Positions 37,925-49,473 of a stretch of DNA of 64,000 bases are shown piece after piece. This DNA is from Acridotheres tristis (Eukaryota; Chordata; Aves; Passeriformes; Sturnidae). The DNA lies in contig CM072891.1 in NCBI GenBank assembly GCA_037013685.1, forward strand, positions 18,328,501 to 18,392,500, written 5' to 3'. Below the pieces are notes generated by a model. The model saw only the letters and a list, made by a program, of their open reading frames with translations, searched no databases and was not told the origin of the DNA. The translations under genes and the position numbers were made by a program. Each line of letters begins with the position of its first letter. Positions within the stretch are counted from its first letter, which is position 1.

Positions 37925-38533
37925 AAGCAAAACCAGTGCGAGAATCCAAGTCAGTAATACGATTTAATAGGAGAAAAGAGAAAAAATAAAATACATGCAA
38001 TAATATAAAAGAAACAACCACCGACACAGTCAGAAATACAACCTGACACCCTGTCAGTCAGTCAGGGTGTTGGTAGCAGTCCGTATAAATGGTGGCTGCA
38101 GTCCTCCTGGATGACAGATGTGATTCCGTTGAAGCAGTGCTCCTGTAGAAGGTGCAGTTTTCCTCCGAAGGTCCAGCGATGATGTGGAAAAGGTCCGACT
38201 TTCCTCTGGGATCCAGTGGAAAGGTCTCCCCTCGTGTCCCCAAACCCCAGTTTTTTATCTAGGTAGGAAAGGCTTGGCTCCTGCCCCTGGCTGGGGCATC
38301 TCCCAATGGGTGATGTAATCTTATCAGTCACACAATAGGACTTAATGGCCCATTAACAGAATGTATCTTCTGGAGGAAGGATGGGTTGTGAATAGATAAC
38401 GATGATCATCCCCCCGATCTTATCAGATGGCACATCAGCAGAGGATATCTCCCACAGAGATAAGGATCACCACCCCTCCCACATTTTAACAGATGGTGAT
38501 AGAATACACATTTTTGCTTTATAACCGAGGACA
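37925..38533 (-). mobile_element. Solitary ERVK-like LTR
   Basis: The block order agrees with a passerine class II LTR that I remember: GGTGGCTGCAGTCCTCCTGG, GTGATTCCGTTGAAGCAGTG, CCTCTGGGATCCAGTGGAAA, GGGGCATCTCCCAATGGGTG and ATCTCCCACAGAGATAAGGATCACC, all on the + strand, which is the antisense of the LTR. On the minus strand a TATA-like ATAAAAAAC lies near 38,258 and an ATTAAA poly(A)-type signal near 37,964. An 8-bp stem (ACACCCTG/CAGGGTGT) at 38,046-38,070 falls in the R/U5 part. No retroviral genes adjoin it. The exact ends and target duplication are unclear. Confidence 0.7.
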
Positions 38534-38599
38534 CTCTCCTTAGCTCTAACACCTGTAACTCTTGTGAGAGTGGTGTGCAGCCTCCAATGCCCTGCCCTA

Positions 38600-38740
38600 C
38601 CAGCAGAAGAGATCAATGTCTCCAGCTTACAGAGGGACTTGAGGCACGAGGGAGATGGGCTGAGTTGCCCCAAGCCATAGAGGGATTTTGGAACATGGAT
38701 ACCTGAGTACTGCGCTAACCCCTGAGCCGATTGCTTGGCT
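38600..38740 (-). repeat. MIR-type SINE with tRNA-like head
   Basis: On the minus strand GGCTCAGGGGTTAGCGCAG resembles a polymerase III box A region and GTTCCAAAATC a decayed box B. They are followed by a MIR-like core: TGGCTTGGGGCAACTCAGC, then GTGCCTCAAGTCCCTCTGT. The arrangement of tRNA-like head, core and partial tail is that of an ancient MIR/CORE SINE. It lies just beyond the ERVK-like LTR. Confidence 0.6.
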
Positions 38741-40284
38741 TCTCTAGAGCAGGGAGGTGCTGAGCATTCCCTGCCAGGCTTTGCTGAGGGCTTAGGCTCT
38801 TCCTGACATGGTCTGCTTGTCCACACGTACAAGGACTTGCCAAAACTGCTGAGTTTTTGCTGTAAACTGAAGTGTTGGAATCTAAACCTCCTGGGATTTC
38901 GCTCTGATGAATTACTCTGTGTGCCGAGAAAAGGAAGATAAGGAGCAGGCAGAGGAAAAGGCTCCTGCATATATCATTTGTTATTTCACTCAGATGTCTG
39001 ACAGTGGAAGAGCATACAAAGTACAAATTTGCTGATGTTGGGCTCTTTTCCCAGGTAGCCCATCCATTACTGGTGGCTCTGTCATAAGTTTGTGTTTGGT
39101 GAGCTTTGGGCCACCTTTAACAATCTCACCTGTATGTATAGGGCTCACCTAAAGGGTTTGGGATCTTTGAGTATGGATGGGGATTATAAGTAAGGATTAT
39201 AAGTAAGCAAAGATGTGAACATGAAAATATGCTGCTTTGAATTTTCTTGAAACATTGCTTCTTTGGAATGGAGTGATGGCTTGTCTTTGTTTGGACCAGC
39301 TGTAGCCTTGCATTTAGGAGAAGTGGGGTTCCTGGGGTGAGTGCCCTTTTGGGGGCAGAGTGGCAGCCTCAGCACTGGCCTAGGTTTTATGCCTGGTGTT
39401 TTCTTTCTATAAACACTGTCTCTCTGCAGCCACTGCAGTTTGTGCTGTGAACAGGTTTCCCATGGGGTAAAAGACTGGAGGGTGCATAGGAACATTCTTT
39501 CAAATGAAAGCTTTTCCAAAATGTTTAGAAAGAAATAATTCTGAGAGTTAGTTATTTCTTGGAAGTTTTTAACAATGAGGACAGCGTTCAGCATTTTGGC
39601 TGTTGTGTGCCTTTTCTTTTTTTTTTTTTTTAATTTTGGTTGCTGCTGTTTCTTTCTCTTTATGTTGCTGGGTCCTTGGTTGTCCACAGTGTTTTGTGTG
39701 GGCTTAACAATGGTGTGTGTCTCAGGTACCACGTGTTTCTGTTATCTAGTCTGGGCCAATTCAACAGCTGTAGTCACCTGGCAGGTTGTGTTCCTGAAAT
39801 GAAAAATATGGTTCTAATTTTTTTGTTTTGTTTATTTTAAAACCTGATTGGCAGTCAACACTGTGTATCTATCAAATTCTAATTATGGACAGTGGCAAAA
39901 CTAATAAAACTAAAAAGGGTATGTATGTATTTATTTATTTTAAAGGAAAATATTCTTGCTGTCTTGAAATATTTGAGAATACCTTTTGTCTATTTTAGGT
40001 TGCTTTATTTCAGATTATCTATTTTACTCTCCAGAAATGATCAGGGTGCACTTGCGTGCCAAATGTCAGCCCACCAGGTGAGTTGGTGGATTTAATAAAG
40101 CACAAAAAACAACATACAGGCAGAGGAGGGGAGAGAAAAAAGTGAGAAAGAACAGAGTGAGCACCAGTGTCAGGGAAGAAGAAGGAGTAGATGATCCATG
40201 CTAGACAGGAGCAGCTGCTCACAGCCTGTGGACGACTCAAGCAGGAGCTGCTGGATGTTCCCCTGGTGTCAGCACACACTGTGT
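38741..40284. other. Unannotated unique sequence
   Basis: No gene seen. A perfect 13-bp tandem duplication (GGATTATAAGTAA twice) lies at 39,181-39,206, and a T-run near 39,618. The lysine-rich minus frame at 39,184-39,732 arises from that T-run and is not credible as a gene. Confidence 0.4.
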
Positions 40285-40990
40285 GGGGTGAAGGGGCTGA
40301 GGGCAGCCCTGCTGAGGAGGACTTGGTGAATGGAGAACTGAATATGACCCAGCAATGTACACTTGCAGCCCAGGAAGATGGTCCTGTCCTGTGCTGCATC
40401 AAAAGAAGTGTGGCCAGAGGAAGGAGGTGATTTTGGCTCTCTTATGAGACCCTACCTGGAGTTCTGCCTCCAGATCTGGAGTGGGTCCAGAGAAGGGACA
40501 CAAAAGTAATGTGAGGGCACCTTTTCTGTGAGGGAAGGCTGAGAGAGTTTGGGCTGTTCAGCCTGGAGAAGAGCAGGCTCTGGGGAGACCTTACTGCAGC
40601 CTTTCAATACCTAAAGAGCTTATAAAGAAGATGGGGGTAGGCTACTTAGGGCCTGTTATGATTACAGGAGTAGTAGTATTTTTTTATTATTTCTATTATC
40701 ATTACATTATCTTACCCCAATAGGACAGGGGCAAATGGTTTTAAACTAAAAGAGGATAGATGCAGATTAGATAAAAGGAAAAAGTTTTTTGTGATAAGGG
40801 TGCTAAAACACTGGAAGAAGTTGCCCAGAGAGGTGGTGGATGCCTCATTCCTGGAAACATTCAATCAGGGTCTGGTTGAATGGGGCTCTGAGCAACCTGG
40901 TCTAGTTGAAGATGTCCCTTCTTATTGCAGGATGTTGGACTAAGGTGATCTTTAAAGTCTCCTTCTGACCCAAATCATTCTGTGGTGCTG
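40285..40990 (+). mobile_element. CR1 LINE 3' fragment with internal foreign segment
   Basis: The CR1 3' region is recognisable over about 700 bp. Blocks in order: GCCCTGCTGAGGAGGACTTG, GGGCTGCATCAAAAG-like TGTGCTGCATCAAAAGAAGTG, GAGACCCTACCTGGAGTTCTG, TTCAGCCTGGAGAAGAGCAG, ATGGTTTTAAACTAAAAGAGG, GTTGCCCAGAGAGGTGGTGG and a worn CAAATCATTCTGTGG end. The frame is broken and the copy is 5'-truncated. At about 40,650-40,712 the consensus is replaced by an A+T-rich TATT/ATTA stretch. Confidence 0.9.
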
Positions 40991-43900
40991 TGACCATAGC
41001 TCCCAATGGCTATGCTGCTTGGGGTGAGGAGTAGTCTTGAGAAAAGCAATGAAATTGAGCCTGGGAGAGGGGAGAGGAAAGGGGGTATTTTAATGTTCCT
41101 TGTTTCTCTTTGCCTGCATCTATTTTACTTTGCAGTAAGTAATTTTCATCAAGCCACGTCTGTTTTGCCTGCTTTGCCTGCACCAGTAATTGATAAGCTA
41201 TCTCCCTGTCTTTATCTCAACCTGCAAGCTTTTTCATTCCTATTCTTACTAATTTCTCCATATCCCACTGAGAGGAGAGAGCAAGTGAGAGCCTGGGGGA
41301 GGGTGTTTGTCTCTTAGCCAGGGCTAACCCACCCCAGTGAGCAGGAGGTTTAATGTCAGGCTGGAGCAGTGCTGTGCACTGCAGCTGTGAGCTGTGAGCA
41401 GTGACCAGTGCAGCAGCTTGGGCTCAGTGCTGGCTTCACATCTACACCTGCCTGGGTGTCCAGCATCCTGAGAGGGCTTTTAGTGGAAGCAACCTCCCTC
41501 TTCAGCCTTTTCCTCCTCACCACTAATGCAAAGTACTTCCAACAGTGTCTGAATCTGCTCACTTTTCTTTATTTTATCCTACCCTGTATGTGCAGACATT
41601 GTATTTTGTCCAAGGGTCTTATGCTGGATGCACAGGGGAGACTTGTGGGCTTTTGCACTTGCAAATAGGAGAGAGGACCTTGCTGGCTTAGTTGCAGTCA
41701 GAAGGGATGCATCTCTCTCCCAGGTGTTTTGGTAAGACTGTCTTTGATGTGAAGGGGGTAGAAGCTGCCCTCGATTACTTGGAGACAGGAGTTGGGTTCC
41801 ATGAAGCACTGCTGATCTCAAGAGATCAAATCAGACTAAATCATGAGGTTCTTAAAAAAAAACATTCTCAGAAGAATATATCTTGAGTTTAATTTCTCTT
41901 TTGACCTTTATGCTTTGTTGGCAGGAGTGGGAGGTCCACGATGTGGTTGTGAGGGCACATAAAAATGCATTCACCTTCATACACTTTCCTGTGTGCTGAG
42001 ACATTGACTCCTCCATTGTTCTTCTTTCACAACTAAAGTAATCACCACCCACCTTCCTTATGAGTTTTTCCTCTCAGCTTTTACACTTTTTCTCCTGTAT
42101 GGCCCTTTGGTATGCAGAATAAAAAAATAATGCTGGAGGAAAACCGAGAACATTACAGAAGTTGAAGAACAAGAAATGACAGAGCTTGAATGTTGTGGGC
42201 ACAGGTCTGCCTTAAGATGGAGGAAAATACCTTTGTGAGCCTCATGTGGAGAAAAAAATCTCCAAGTCAGATAATTAAGGAGTATTTTGCTTCAGGGTCC
42301 TACAGAGAACTCTGATGAAATTAGCAGACCTAAAAATAATAGAGCTGGAGGAGCTGCTCACTTCACCTCAAGGACTCCTGCAATGTCCTGCAAGTGCTAA
42401 ATGCTGTGATTGGTGAATTTTTTGTGGGAGCTGGCAATGCTGTTACATCATCATATGAATCATATGTACTTCTCTGTACTTCCTACCATGTGGCCCTGCA
42501 GGCAGGAGAAAGTAGCCATGTACACAATCCACATCCAAATGGGCATTCTTTTTCTGGTGAACTGTACTGTTTTTCCAAATATGCACTTAATTAATGCAGT
42601 GTGCTAACTCTGAAAATGTTTATTTAGCTGAATGTGTCCTTGTTGTTAACAGTTACAGTGTGGTTGTGCTAGGAATTGGGTGACTTTTGATTTTGTGTGT
42701 AAGCTATACATTAGGGCCATTGCAGGCCGGGTCTTTATTTTCTGGATGTTTCTCTGTTTTCCTCATGAAAAAGTACTGATTTATTTGCTATACTGCATTC
42801 ATTCCCCAGACATCAGCTCCCTGACTCAGATTTATGAATGGCTTCTAGGTTTAGATGCCCATGCCTGGCAGCATGGCATATCTGGTTGTTCCTTAGTTGT
42901 CAGGAGTTTGGTGGGTGCTGAACCCTGACCGTGGCACTTGAAGTGACCAGATAGTTGCAATCACCCCAAGTGTGTGAAAATTTGCTTGCCAAATATTGCA
43001 AGTGTTATTGCAAGCCCTGAAGCACATATATTTGTTTTGTGAATACTGAGGTTAAAAGAAAAACCAAACTGAACCACGCAAAAACTAAGATTTGTAGCTG
43101 GTTAAAAGAGAGAAAGAGCATAGCTGTTCAGATAACCAAGTGTAGTCAGCTATCTCGTTTACTGGGCTTAATTTAGCAGCGTTTGTGCCATTGGCAAAGT
43201 GTCAGTCCTGTCACAAGAAACAGTTCTGCTGAGATCTCACCTGGGTGTGGGTGGGAGCCCAGAGTTACTGTGTGAGAACAGGAGCAGTTTCAAATCAGCA
43301 TTCAGGTGTTCCCCTGCGCTTCTGGAATGGCTGCTGTGCTTTTTGATGCCGTGGGATTGGCACGTCATGAAGAACGTCGAGGTCATTTGTGTGTTTATGA
43401 TTCTTTATTTGGTTTGGATTTTTAAAATCTTTGATGCTTGCAGAACATAAAGAGCTGTACAAGTTGTTGAGGAGCACTGAAACGGAGCTGAGTGTTAAAA
43501 TGTGTTTGGGAAGGAAACCTAAAGTCACTCAGTGGATGTACATGTTCTGCTGCAGCCCTGAGTGCTGAATCCCATCGTGGCAGGGCTCAGTTCATCAGAA
43601 TGGCATTCATCTCATCTGTCTCTAGCTGTCTAAAATTAAAGCATCTAGGGCAGAAAGTGCTTCAGTGCAGCTATTTCGTGTGCCTATTTTCGGGTGGATA
43701 AGTCATGCTCAGATGAAGTGTGTGTGCACTGGCTGCAGGGTACATCGAGAGCCACTTGTGTCTGAGCTCAGCCCTGGAGCAGCCCCACAGTCGGGGAGAG
43801 CTCACGGCCTCATGGTGTCATTTAAGACAGCAATTGTGTTGGTAAAGTTTCCACTCAGAGCAGCACTTGGGAACCTCCTTTTCCCCCTAAGCAGGCTTGT

Positions 43901-44338
43901 TTTCCTGGAATCAGGCCTCCAGCTCTTACCAGATGTCCCCTTCTGGCTCCAGCTGTGTCAGCTAGGCTGTCACTAGCCGTCAGTGCTTTTCAGAGCTGGT
44001 GACAATCCCACAGAGATCTGACAGCAGGGCAGGCTCCGGGAAGCTGAATCTATCAATTTATTGTAAACAATCTGCAGCTTTTGGGTTGATCTGTCCTGAT
44101 GGATTCACCCCAAGCAGGCCCGGCAGCACCTGCACAAATGCTCCTACCAGCAGAGTGATGGCAGCAGCCACTGGACAGAAACTCCTGTGGCACTACAGCG
44201 TGGAAAGGGAGTGCAGCTCTGTTTCTGCAGCTCCAGCAGAGGAGACAGGGAATCTCAGCCTGGATTCCATGTCCTGCACTGTGCAGTTCTCTGGCTTGTG
44301 TCTCGTCTAAAGTGATGTCTCATCTGCAGTGATGCTGG
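40991..44338. other. Unannotated unique sequence
   Basis: No exon, RNA gene or repeat family recognised. Open frames are short and overlap on both strands. A direct repeat ATCATATGAATCATATG lies near 42,452. Confidence 0.4.
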
Positions 44339-44836
44339 AGCACTGCTGTCCCTCTCTGTGCATGGAGTGCATTCCTGTCCCTTAATGCATGGAGTACATT
44401 CCTGTCCCCTGCACTGTGCATGGAGTGCATTCCTGTCCCTCACTGTGCATGGAGTACATTCCTGTCCCCTGCACTGTGCATGGAGTGCATTCCTGTCCCT
44501 CACTGTGCATGGAGTGCATTCCTGTCCCTCACTGTACATGGAGTGCACTGCTGTCCCTCACTGTGCATGGAGTGCATTCCTGTCCCTCACTGTGCATGGA
44601 GTGCATTCCTGTCCCTCACTGTGCATGGAGTGCATTCCTGTCCCTCACTGTGCATGGAGTGCATTCCTGTCCCTCTCTGTGCATGGAGTGCACTGCTGTC
44701 CCTCTCTGTGCATGGAGTGCATTCCTGTCCCTCTCTGTGCATGGAGTGCATTCCTGTCCCTCTCTGTGCATGGAGTGCATTCCTGTCCCTCACTGTGCAT
44801 GGAGTGCATTCCTGTCCCTCTCTGTGCATGGAGTGG
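44339..44836. repeat. 29-bp minisatellite, 17 copies
   Basis: The unit TGTGCATGGAGTGCATTCC plus GTCCCTCAC-type ends recurs with ATGGAGT starting at 44362, 44389, 44420, 44449, 44480, 44509 and then every 29 bases to 44828. Copies 2-5 form a 60-bp (31+29) higher-order pair with a CCCCTGCAC variant. Later copies vary between CTCAC and CTCTC ends. The unit contains no stop on the + strand, so all three + frames stay open across the array (the longest spans 44,358-44,975), and three units give a 29-residue peptide period. I treat these frames as a by-product of the repeat, not a gene. Confidence 0.95.
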
Positions 44837-47800
44837 TGACCTTGACACGTTCTGCCAGGAGGAGTCAGGGAGCCGTGAGGGAATGTGGTGTACTTTGGGG
44901 ACAGGTGTAATGGACACCAGGGAGCACTTGGGACAGGGACTGTGTCTGTCAGAGGCAGTGAGCACATACAGATAGCAGAGTTGGTTGTCCCAGGGGGATT
45001 GGTGACAGCAAATGAGTTTGCTGTAGGTGTTAGCAGATGATTTCTGTGCTTGCATACATTCCTGCAGAGCCATTCTGTTTCCTCAGCCTTTACAGTCACA
45101 GATGTGGTGAGGCTATAAACACGGTAATCTCGCTCCTTCTTAATTCAGAATTTGGACTCTTCCTCGCTCCATTAAATCTCACATTTAACTTTATTTTGAA
45201 GAGTTTTAGTCATAGGAATGGTGTCGGGGACAGAAATGGTACATTTAGTTCTGCTGAATGGATAGGGTATTAGATTGACAGTCTCTGTCAGTGTTTAATT
45301 GCAGATTAATGGAAGGTAATATGTCATTATGGCAGCTCAGTAGCACAAGTTTTGAAGCTGCACACGAAGTCCCAGCTTTCATTTCTTGTTAGAGAAGGCT
45401 ACTCTGACCTGCCTTGCACAATTTCCTCTCTGTTCTCTTGTGGCAAAGGATAGGAATATTTACAGTTCACGTACTTAATGATCCCAGGAATATGATGCAA
45501 GACCAAAGGTGTAATTTAAAGGGTATGAAGAGATGGGGAAGAACTGATACAATGCAGGAATGACATAATTCCAACAATATGCTACAAGGAATGAACTATC
45601 TATGAAAAGTTTTATGCTGTGAAATGAACATCTTTCTGCTCAACATCTGCCAGCAGATACAAAGGTATTATTTGTGTCCAAAATGAGTAGATTTGCTCAG
45701 CTTTACTAACCACACCATGAAGTCAAGGGAGGGACTATATTCATGGGGTGGAAAATGAGGGCACTCCATAAATGGGTTATTGAAGTAACATTCCAAGTTA
45801 TTGCCTAGTTGAGCCTCTGTCAGCCAGTACTTCAATACTTCATGTCTTGCAGCAGATGCCTTATGCTGAGCAGGTTGATTTGAAGCTGTTCTTACTGAGG
45901 ACTACCTTGAGACATTCACTTCCCTAAAAAGTACTTTAGACTACAAGCAGCCCTCCTTATGTCTGCAGAAAAAATAATGCTATTTGAGAATGGAATAGAT
46001 TGTGTTTTGGCCCTAGGGAAGGAGCTGAATAACGTGTTAGAAAGGACTTAATCACTTTGAGATGTAATAGATCTCCTTCAATTTGTCTTTCCTTGTAAGA
46101 CAACCTGTCAGTGTTGCTGTGCAGGTACCAGGCACCTCCTCAAGAGTCACTTATTCTTGAACTGCACACATGTCAGTCCTGCTTGTGCAGACTGTGCAGT
46201 GTGGAGTGTCATAAGGTAGAAAGGTGTTTTTTTTAATGGGATAGGGAAAAGGTTCCTGTGTAGCAATGGGCAGAGGAGTTTTCTATCTCTTCCTGTCTGA
46301 CTGGAGTCACATGGAGGAAATGTTAACCATCCCAGAATGAAAGATGTGGCTTGAAAACGTCTGTGGCAAGCACGGGACTGCTTCTTCTGTGACAAACTTC
46401 AAGGCAGCAGTTGTAATGCTAATTAAAGGAGCTGCAGGTGAGGAGTTTCAGATGTGTGTGACAGGTCTGCTGGGAATTTTGTCTCGTGCTGTATAAAGTA
46501 TGGCTACCACCATGTTTGCTTGTGATGCAGCATTTGTTTATGCTCCCTATGCTGGCATTTTACCTATTGAACTATTTTGCATGTCCAAGTTGTTCTCTGC
46601 TGCTGTAAAAGTGGGAACTGGCAGAGCTTAGCAAAACTTTACTCAGAGGATAGCAAGTCTGTTATTGAAGCTGCTGACCCAGATGGGCCAGGGATGCTTC
46701 TATAAAGAAACAACATGTCTCTTAATAATCTTATGTATTTTGGCCTTGAAGGTCCTTGTATGTGAGAGTGTTTTGGACTTGTGGAGTGTTTTGTGTTCCA
46801 GTGCAAAGAACAATCCTACCATGCCCAAACCTCTGTGTCAGAGTAGCAGCCCAGGGACAGCATTGCTGCAGCTGCTATTGCTCCCAGTTCCTTACAGGTA
46901 AGAAAGGCTGCTGCAGCTCAGTTTGGGCAGTGAGGTAGCCAGGCTCCTCCTCTCCCTCTTGGCCTGCATGTCTGAATCACATCTGGGGAGAGAATCGTGA
47001 GCAGGGCAGCCGAGCTGAATGCAGTGCCACCATCTGGGAGCAGAGGTTCGGGTGTGTTCCTTTGGGTCCGGCTGGGCTGCAGAGGAGGTGCCTGTGCACA
47101 CCACCTGGCCAAGGTCACTGCCTGTGGACAGAGCAGTGTGTGTGAGCATTTCCTCATCTCCTCCAGCCACAAGCAGCTTGCCTAGCTCCGGTCAATGATT
47201 TGTGTTGCTTTGTACTAGCACTGATAATTTACTTTTTCCTAGGTGTGAGTATGCTGTTTTGACAAAAAGCAGCTCTTCAGGCAACACTGTGGGGAGCACT
47301 CAGGAAGGAGTTGCAGTGAGTAGCTGGAAGGTGTGAAACTCCTTTAAAGTTACAGAGGGATTTAAGAAAAAAGTCTCTGATGGTCTCAGATTCATAACCC
47401 TCTGCCCTTTGCTCAGGGCTTATTTGACAGCAATGGATGAACAAAATATTAGTGCATTTATGGTTTGCAGGAAGAAAAAGAATCCTTAGACATAATAAAT
47501 ATATGTGGCTAATACCACAGAATGACCAGGCTACTTCAGGAGTGGTAAGATCTTAATAATGCCTTTGTTTAAAAGGATTAAGACACTATCTCACGTCTAG
47601 AACTGAGGAAAGTATTTCTCATTAGTACCATGCTGCCAGATTTAGTAGTGTGAAAATAATGCAAACAGTCATCTGTAATGCAAATGTTGATGTCTGATTA
47701 ATAGAGAAAATAACACAAGCAATTAATCCACAAGGGAGTAGATCATTATAAATGTAAATTAGATCATCAAAGGGTAAGCCACACTGAAATAAAACTACCC

Positions 47801-48181
47801 CAAAACATGATTAATTATTGAAATTCCTGTAAAAAAGGCATCTTTAACAATAGAGTCCTTGGAAGACATGTCATGTGGTTCATCAAGATTCTGGACAGGG
47901 TTATTTTACGATACAAAAATTGATTAGCTTAATTTTAAATATGATGGGGACATTTATTCCATCTGAGATAGCATTCTGTTTTAGTGACAGAGCACAGCCT
48001 TAGCACTAAACTGACTCATTTCTGATTTGTGTACCCCCCAGTTTTTGCTATAGAACATGGTTTGCTTGAGTAACTCAGGAGATACCTGCCTGCATTTGTT
48101 TTTCAGGGGTAAGCATAGCCTTCACATAAACAAGTACGTTTGTACCTGCATATGATTTTAATCACCCTAAGATAAAATGTT
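44837..48181. other. Unannotated sequence
   Basis: No gene recognised. The segment 45,330-45,480 has weak MIR-like order (GACCTGCCTTGCACAATTTCC, then TTCTCTTGTGGCAAAGGATA), at about 0.3 confidence. The interval 46,800-47,190 is G+C-richer with overlapping frames on both strands but no domain. From 47,450 the sequence is A+T-rich, with two TAATGCAAA motifs at 47,657 and 47,676. Confidence 0.4.
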
Positions 48182-48340
48182 AGAGGAAAGTGAGGAAAGG
48201 CTGGCCTTCTGGTCAAAAATCAGTTTCTTTTCTTGCCTCTCAGAAAAATTTTCAGGTGACCTTGGGCAGATCACTTTATCTTTGCTGTGCTTTGTTCTCT
48301 ACCTTGGTTTTGAATGTTTCAGCTTAGTGATGTATAACAT
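48182..48340 (+). repeat. MIR-type SINE remnant
   Basis: CAGGTGACCTTGGGCAGATC followed by ACTTTATCTTTGCTGTGC and TTTGTTCTCTACC closely follows the MIR core as remembered (TGTGACCTTGGGCAAGTCAC, then CTCTCTGTGCCTCAGTTTCC). The head is poorly preserved. Confidence 0.6.
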
Positions 48341-48771
48341 GAAATTATTTAAATGGTCTTCATTTCAAATAATGCTGGGAATCTACCCTTGTAAAGTCCT
48401 GGTCACTTTTTAAAAGCTCAATTAAAGATGTTATTCTTTTCTAGCAAAGTAGGGCTTGCTGCTCTTCAAGTGCTGTTAAATGTTCAAGTGACTTCTGCTT
48501 TGAAGATACACAGTATTTTAGCAGTGTTTGTAACATTAAAGGCTAGGATCATAATCTGCATCTTTCCTGAGGTTAAATTTTACATTTTCCTATTATTAGA
48601 GACCTACTTAGGAACTTGGTAGTTTTCTCCCCTTTCTGTTCAAACTAGACTCAGTGTACTTTACCCAGCAGTTGAAGTGCATTTTGCATGGCATTGTGGT
48701 GGTGTGCTGGACACCCTGCAGAACTGGCCTAGTGAGACACCTTATACCTTATGCAAGGCCAGTTGGAGTTC
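48341..48771. other. Left flank of the provirus
   Basis: No gene seen. Perfect 9-bp inverted repeats AACTGGCCT (48,722-48,730) and AGGCCAGTT (48,756-48,764) lie seven bases outside the proviral 3' LTR. This is host DNA at the insertion site unless the LTR boundary is misplaced. Confidence 0.45.
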
Positions 48772-49142
48772 AGACACTAAAATCGGCCAGATAGAAGCTT
48801 TCTAACACAGTTTTGGGTGTTAGAAAACAGGCTTCAGTTTTATTGCAGATATTTATGTATCTGCTTTACTGCAGAGCATTGTAACTCAGACGATCCTCCC
48901 TCTAATTAATTGAGTGCCCTGAGTGTTGGCTAAGCAGAGATTTTATTGTGTACACTGATTACATATTCATTAGCTATCTCTGCTTACTTGATGTATATAG
49001 ATTACTTTATTTTACATAGTCACATCCCTTATTGGAAGTCCTTTTATGGTTCTTTGGCATCCTCTTGACTTCTGTTTTGTCAATCTCATCTACTTCTCTT
49101 TATTTGCTAAAAGTAAAATGTTAGGTTCTACTGTCCCTATCA
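48772..49142 (-). repeat. Proviral 3' LTR
   Basis: About 371 bp. On the minus strand it starts TGAT at 49,142, directly after the polypurine tract, and ends near AGTGTCT at 48,772. It shares with the 5' LTR the TATA/CArG-like element (CCTTTTATGG, + strand, 49,040-49,049), the AATAAA signal (TTTATT on +, 49,006-49,011), the stem-loop at 48,798-48,827 and the terminal AAATCGGCC. Around the poly(A) signal I count 9 mismatches in 64 aligned bases against the 5' LTR. A segment at about 48,832-48,895 has no counterpart in the 5' LTR. Confidence 0.85.
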
Positions 49143-49159
49143 AGCCCCCCCCTTTTCTT
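49143..49159 (-). promoter_or_regulatory. Polypurine tract
   Basis: On the minus strand AAGAAAAGGGGGGGGCT abuts the TG that opens the 3' LTR. A purine run here primes plus-strand DNA synthesis in retroviruses, and its position fixes both the orientation of the element and the LTR boundary. Confidence 0.88.
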
Positions 49160-49473
49160 AAGTTACTTATGGGAACTAGTCTCTTAATACCTGTTTTTCA
49201 TTTTATAGCATAACACGTTACAACAAACAAGCTAAAACACACATAGCAATGATTGTGGTGATAAACAGTTATAAACAGATGTTTTAACCAAGTCCACCTG
49301 GGTAACCATGAAGTAAGTTTGGTCCAGATTTCTTCAGATCCACAGGAGGTGTCTTCTGGAGCTGTGTGATGTAAAATCCGAGCTTGTTTCCAAATTTCCT
49401 GGGTATCTGTAGACACTCGACCACTTTGATAGCAAAACAAGACTTAAGCATCTTGGGTTTTTTGGTCACCCTT
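49160..49473 (-). other. Residual sequence between integrase and polypurine tract
   Basis: Roughly 300 bases remain between the integrase C-terminal domain and the polypurine tract. An open frame continues from the integrase to 49,284. No envelope features are seen: no signal peptide, furin site, fusion peptide, immunosuppressive-type CX6CC region or long transmembrane helix. This is either the integrase tail plus a trace of env, or deletion junction sequence. Confidence 0.5.

Noticed and set aside
39184..39802. 182-codon minus frame and opposing + frames
   Set aside because: The lysine run comes from a T homopolymer. No recognisable motif and no conserved-looking structure.
44358..45099. 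Long overlapping open frames (up to 205 codons) on both strands
   Set aside because: They are produced by the stop-poor 29-bp minisatellite. Periodic peptide, several frames open at once and no domain.
49160..49473. Possible env remnant downstream of integrase
   Set aside because: Too short, and none of the envelope landmarks is present. Kept only as residual sequence.
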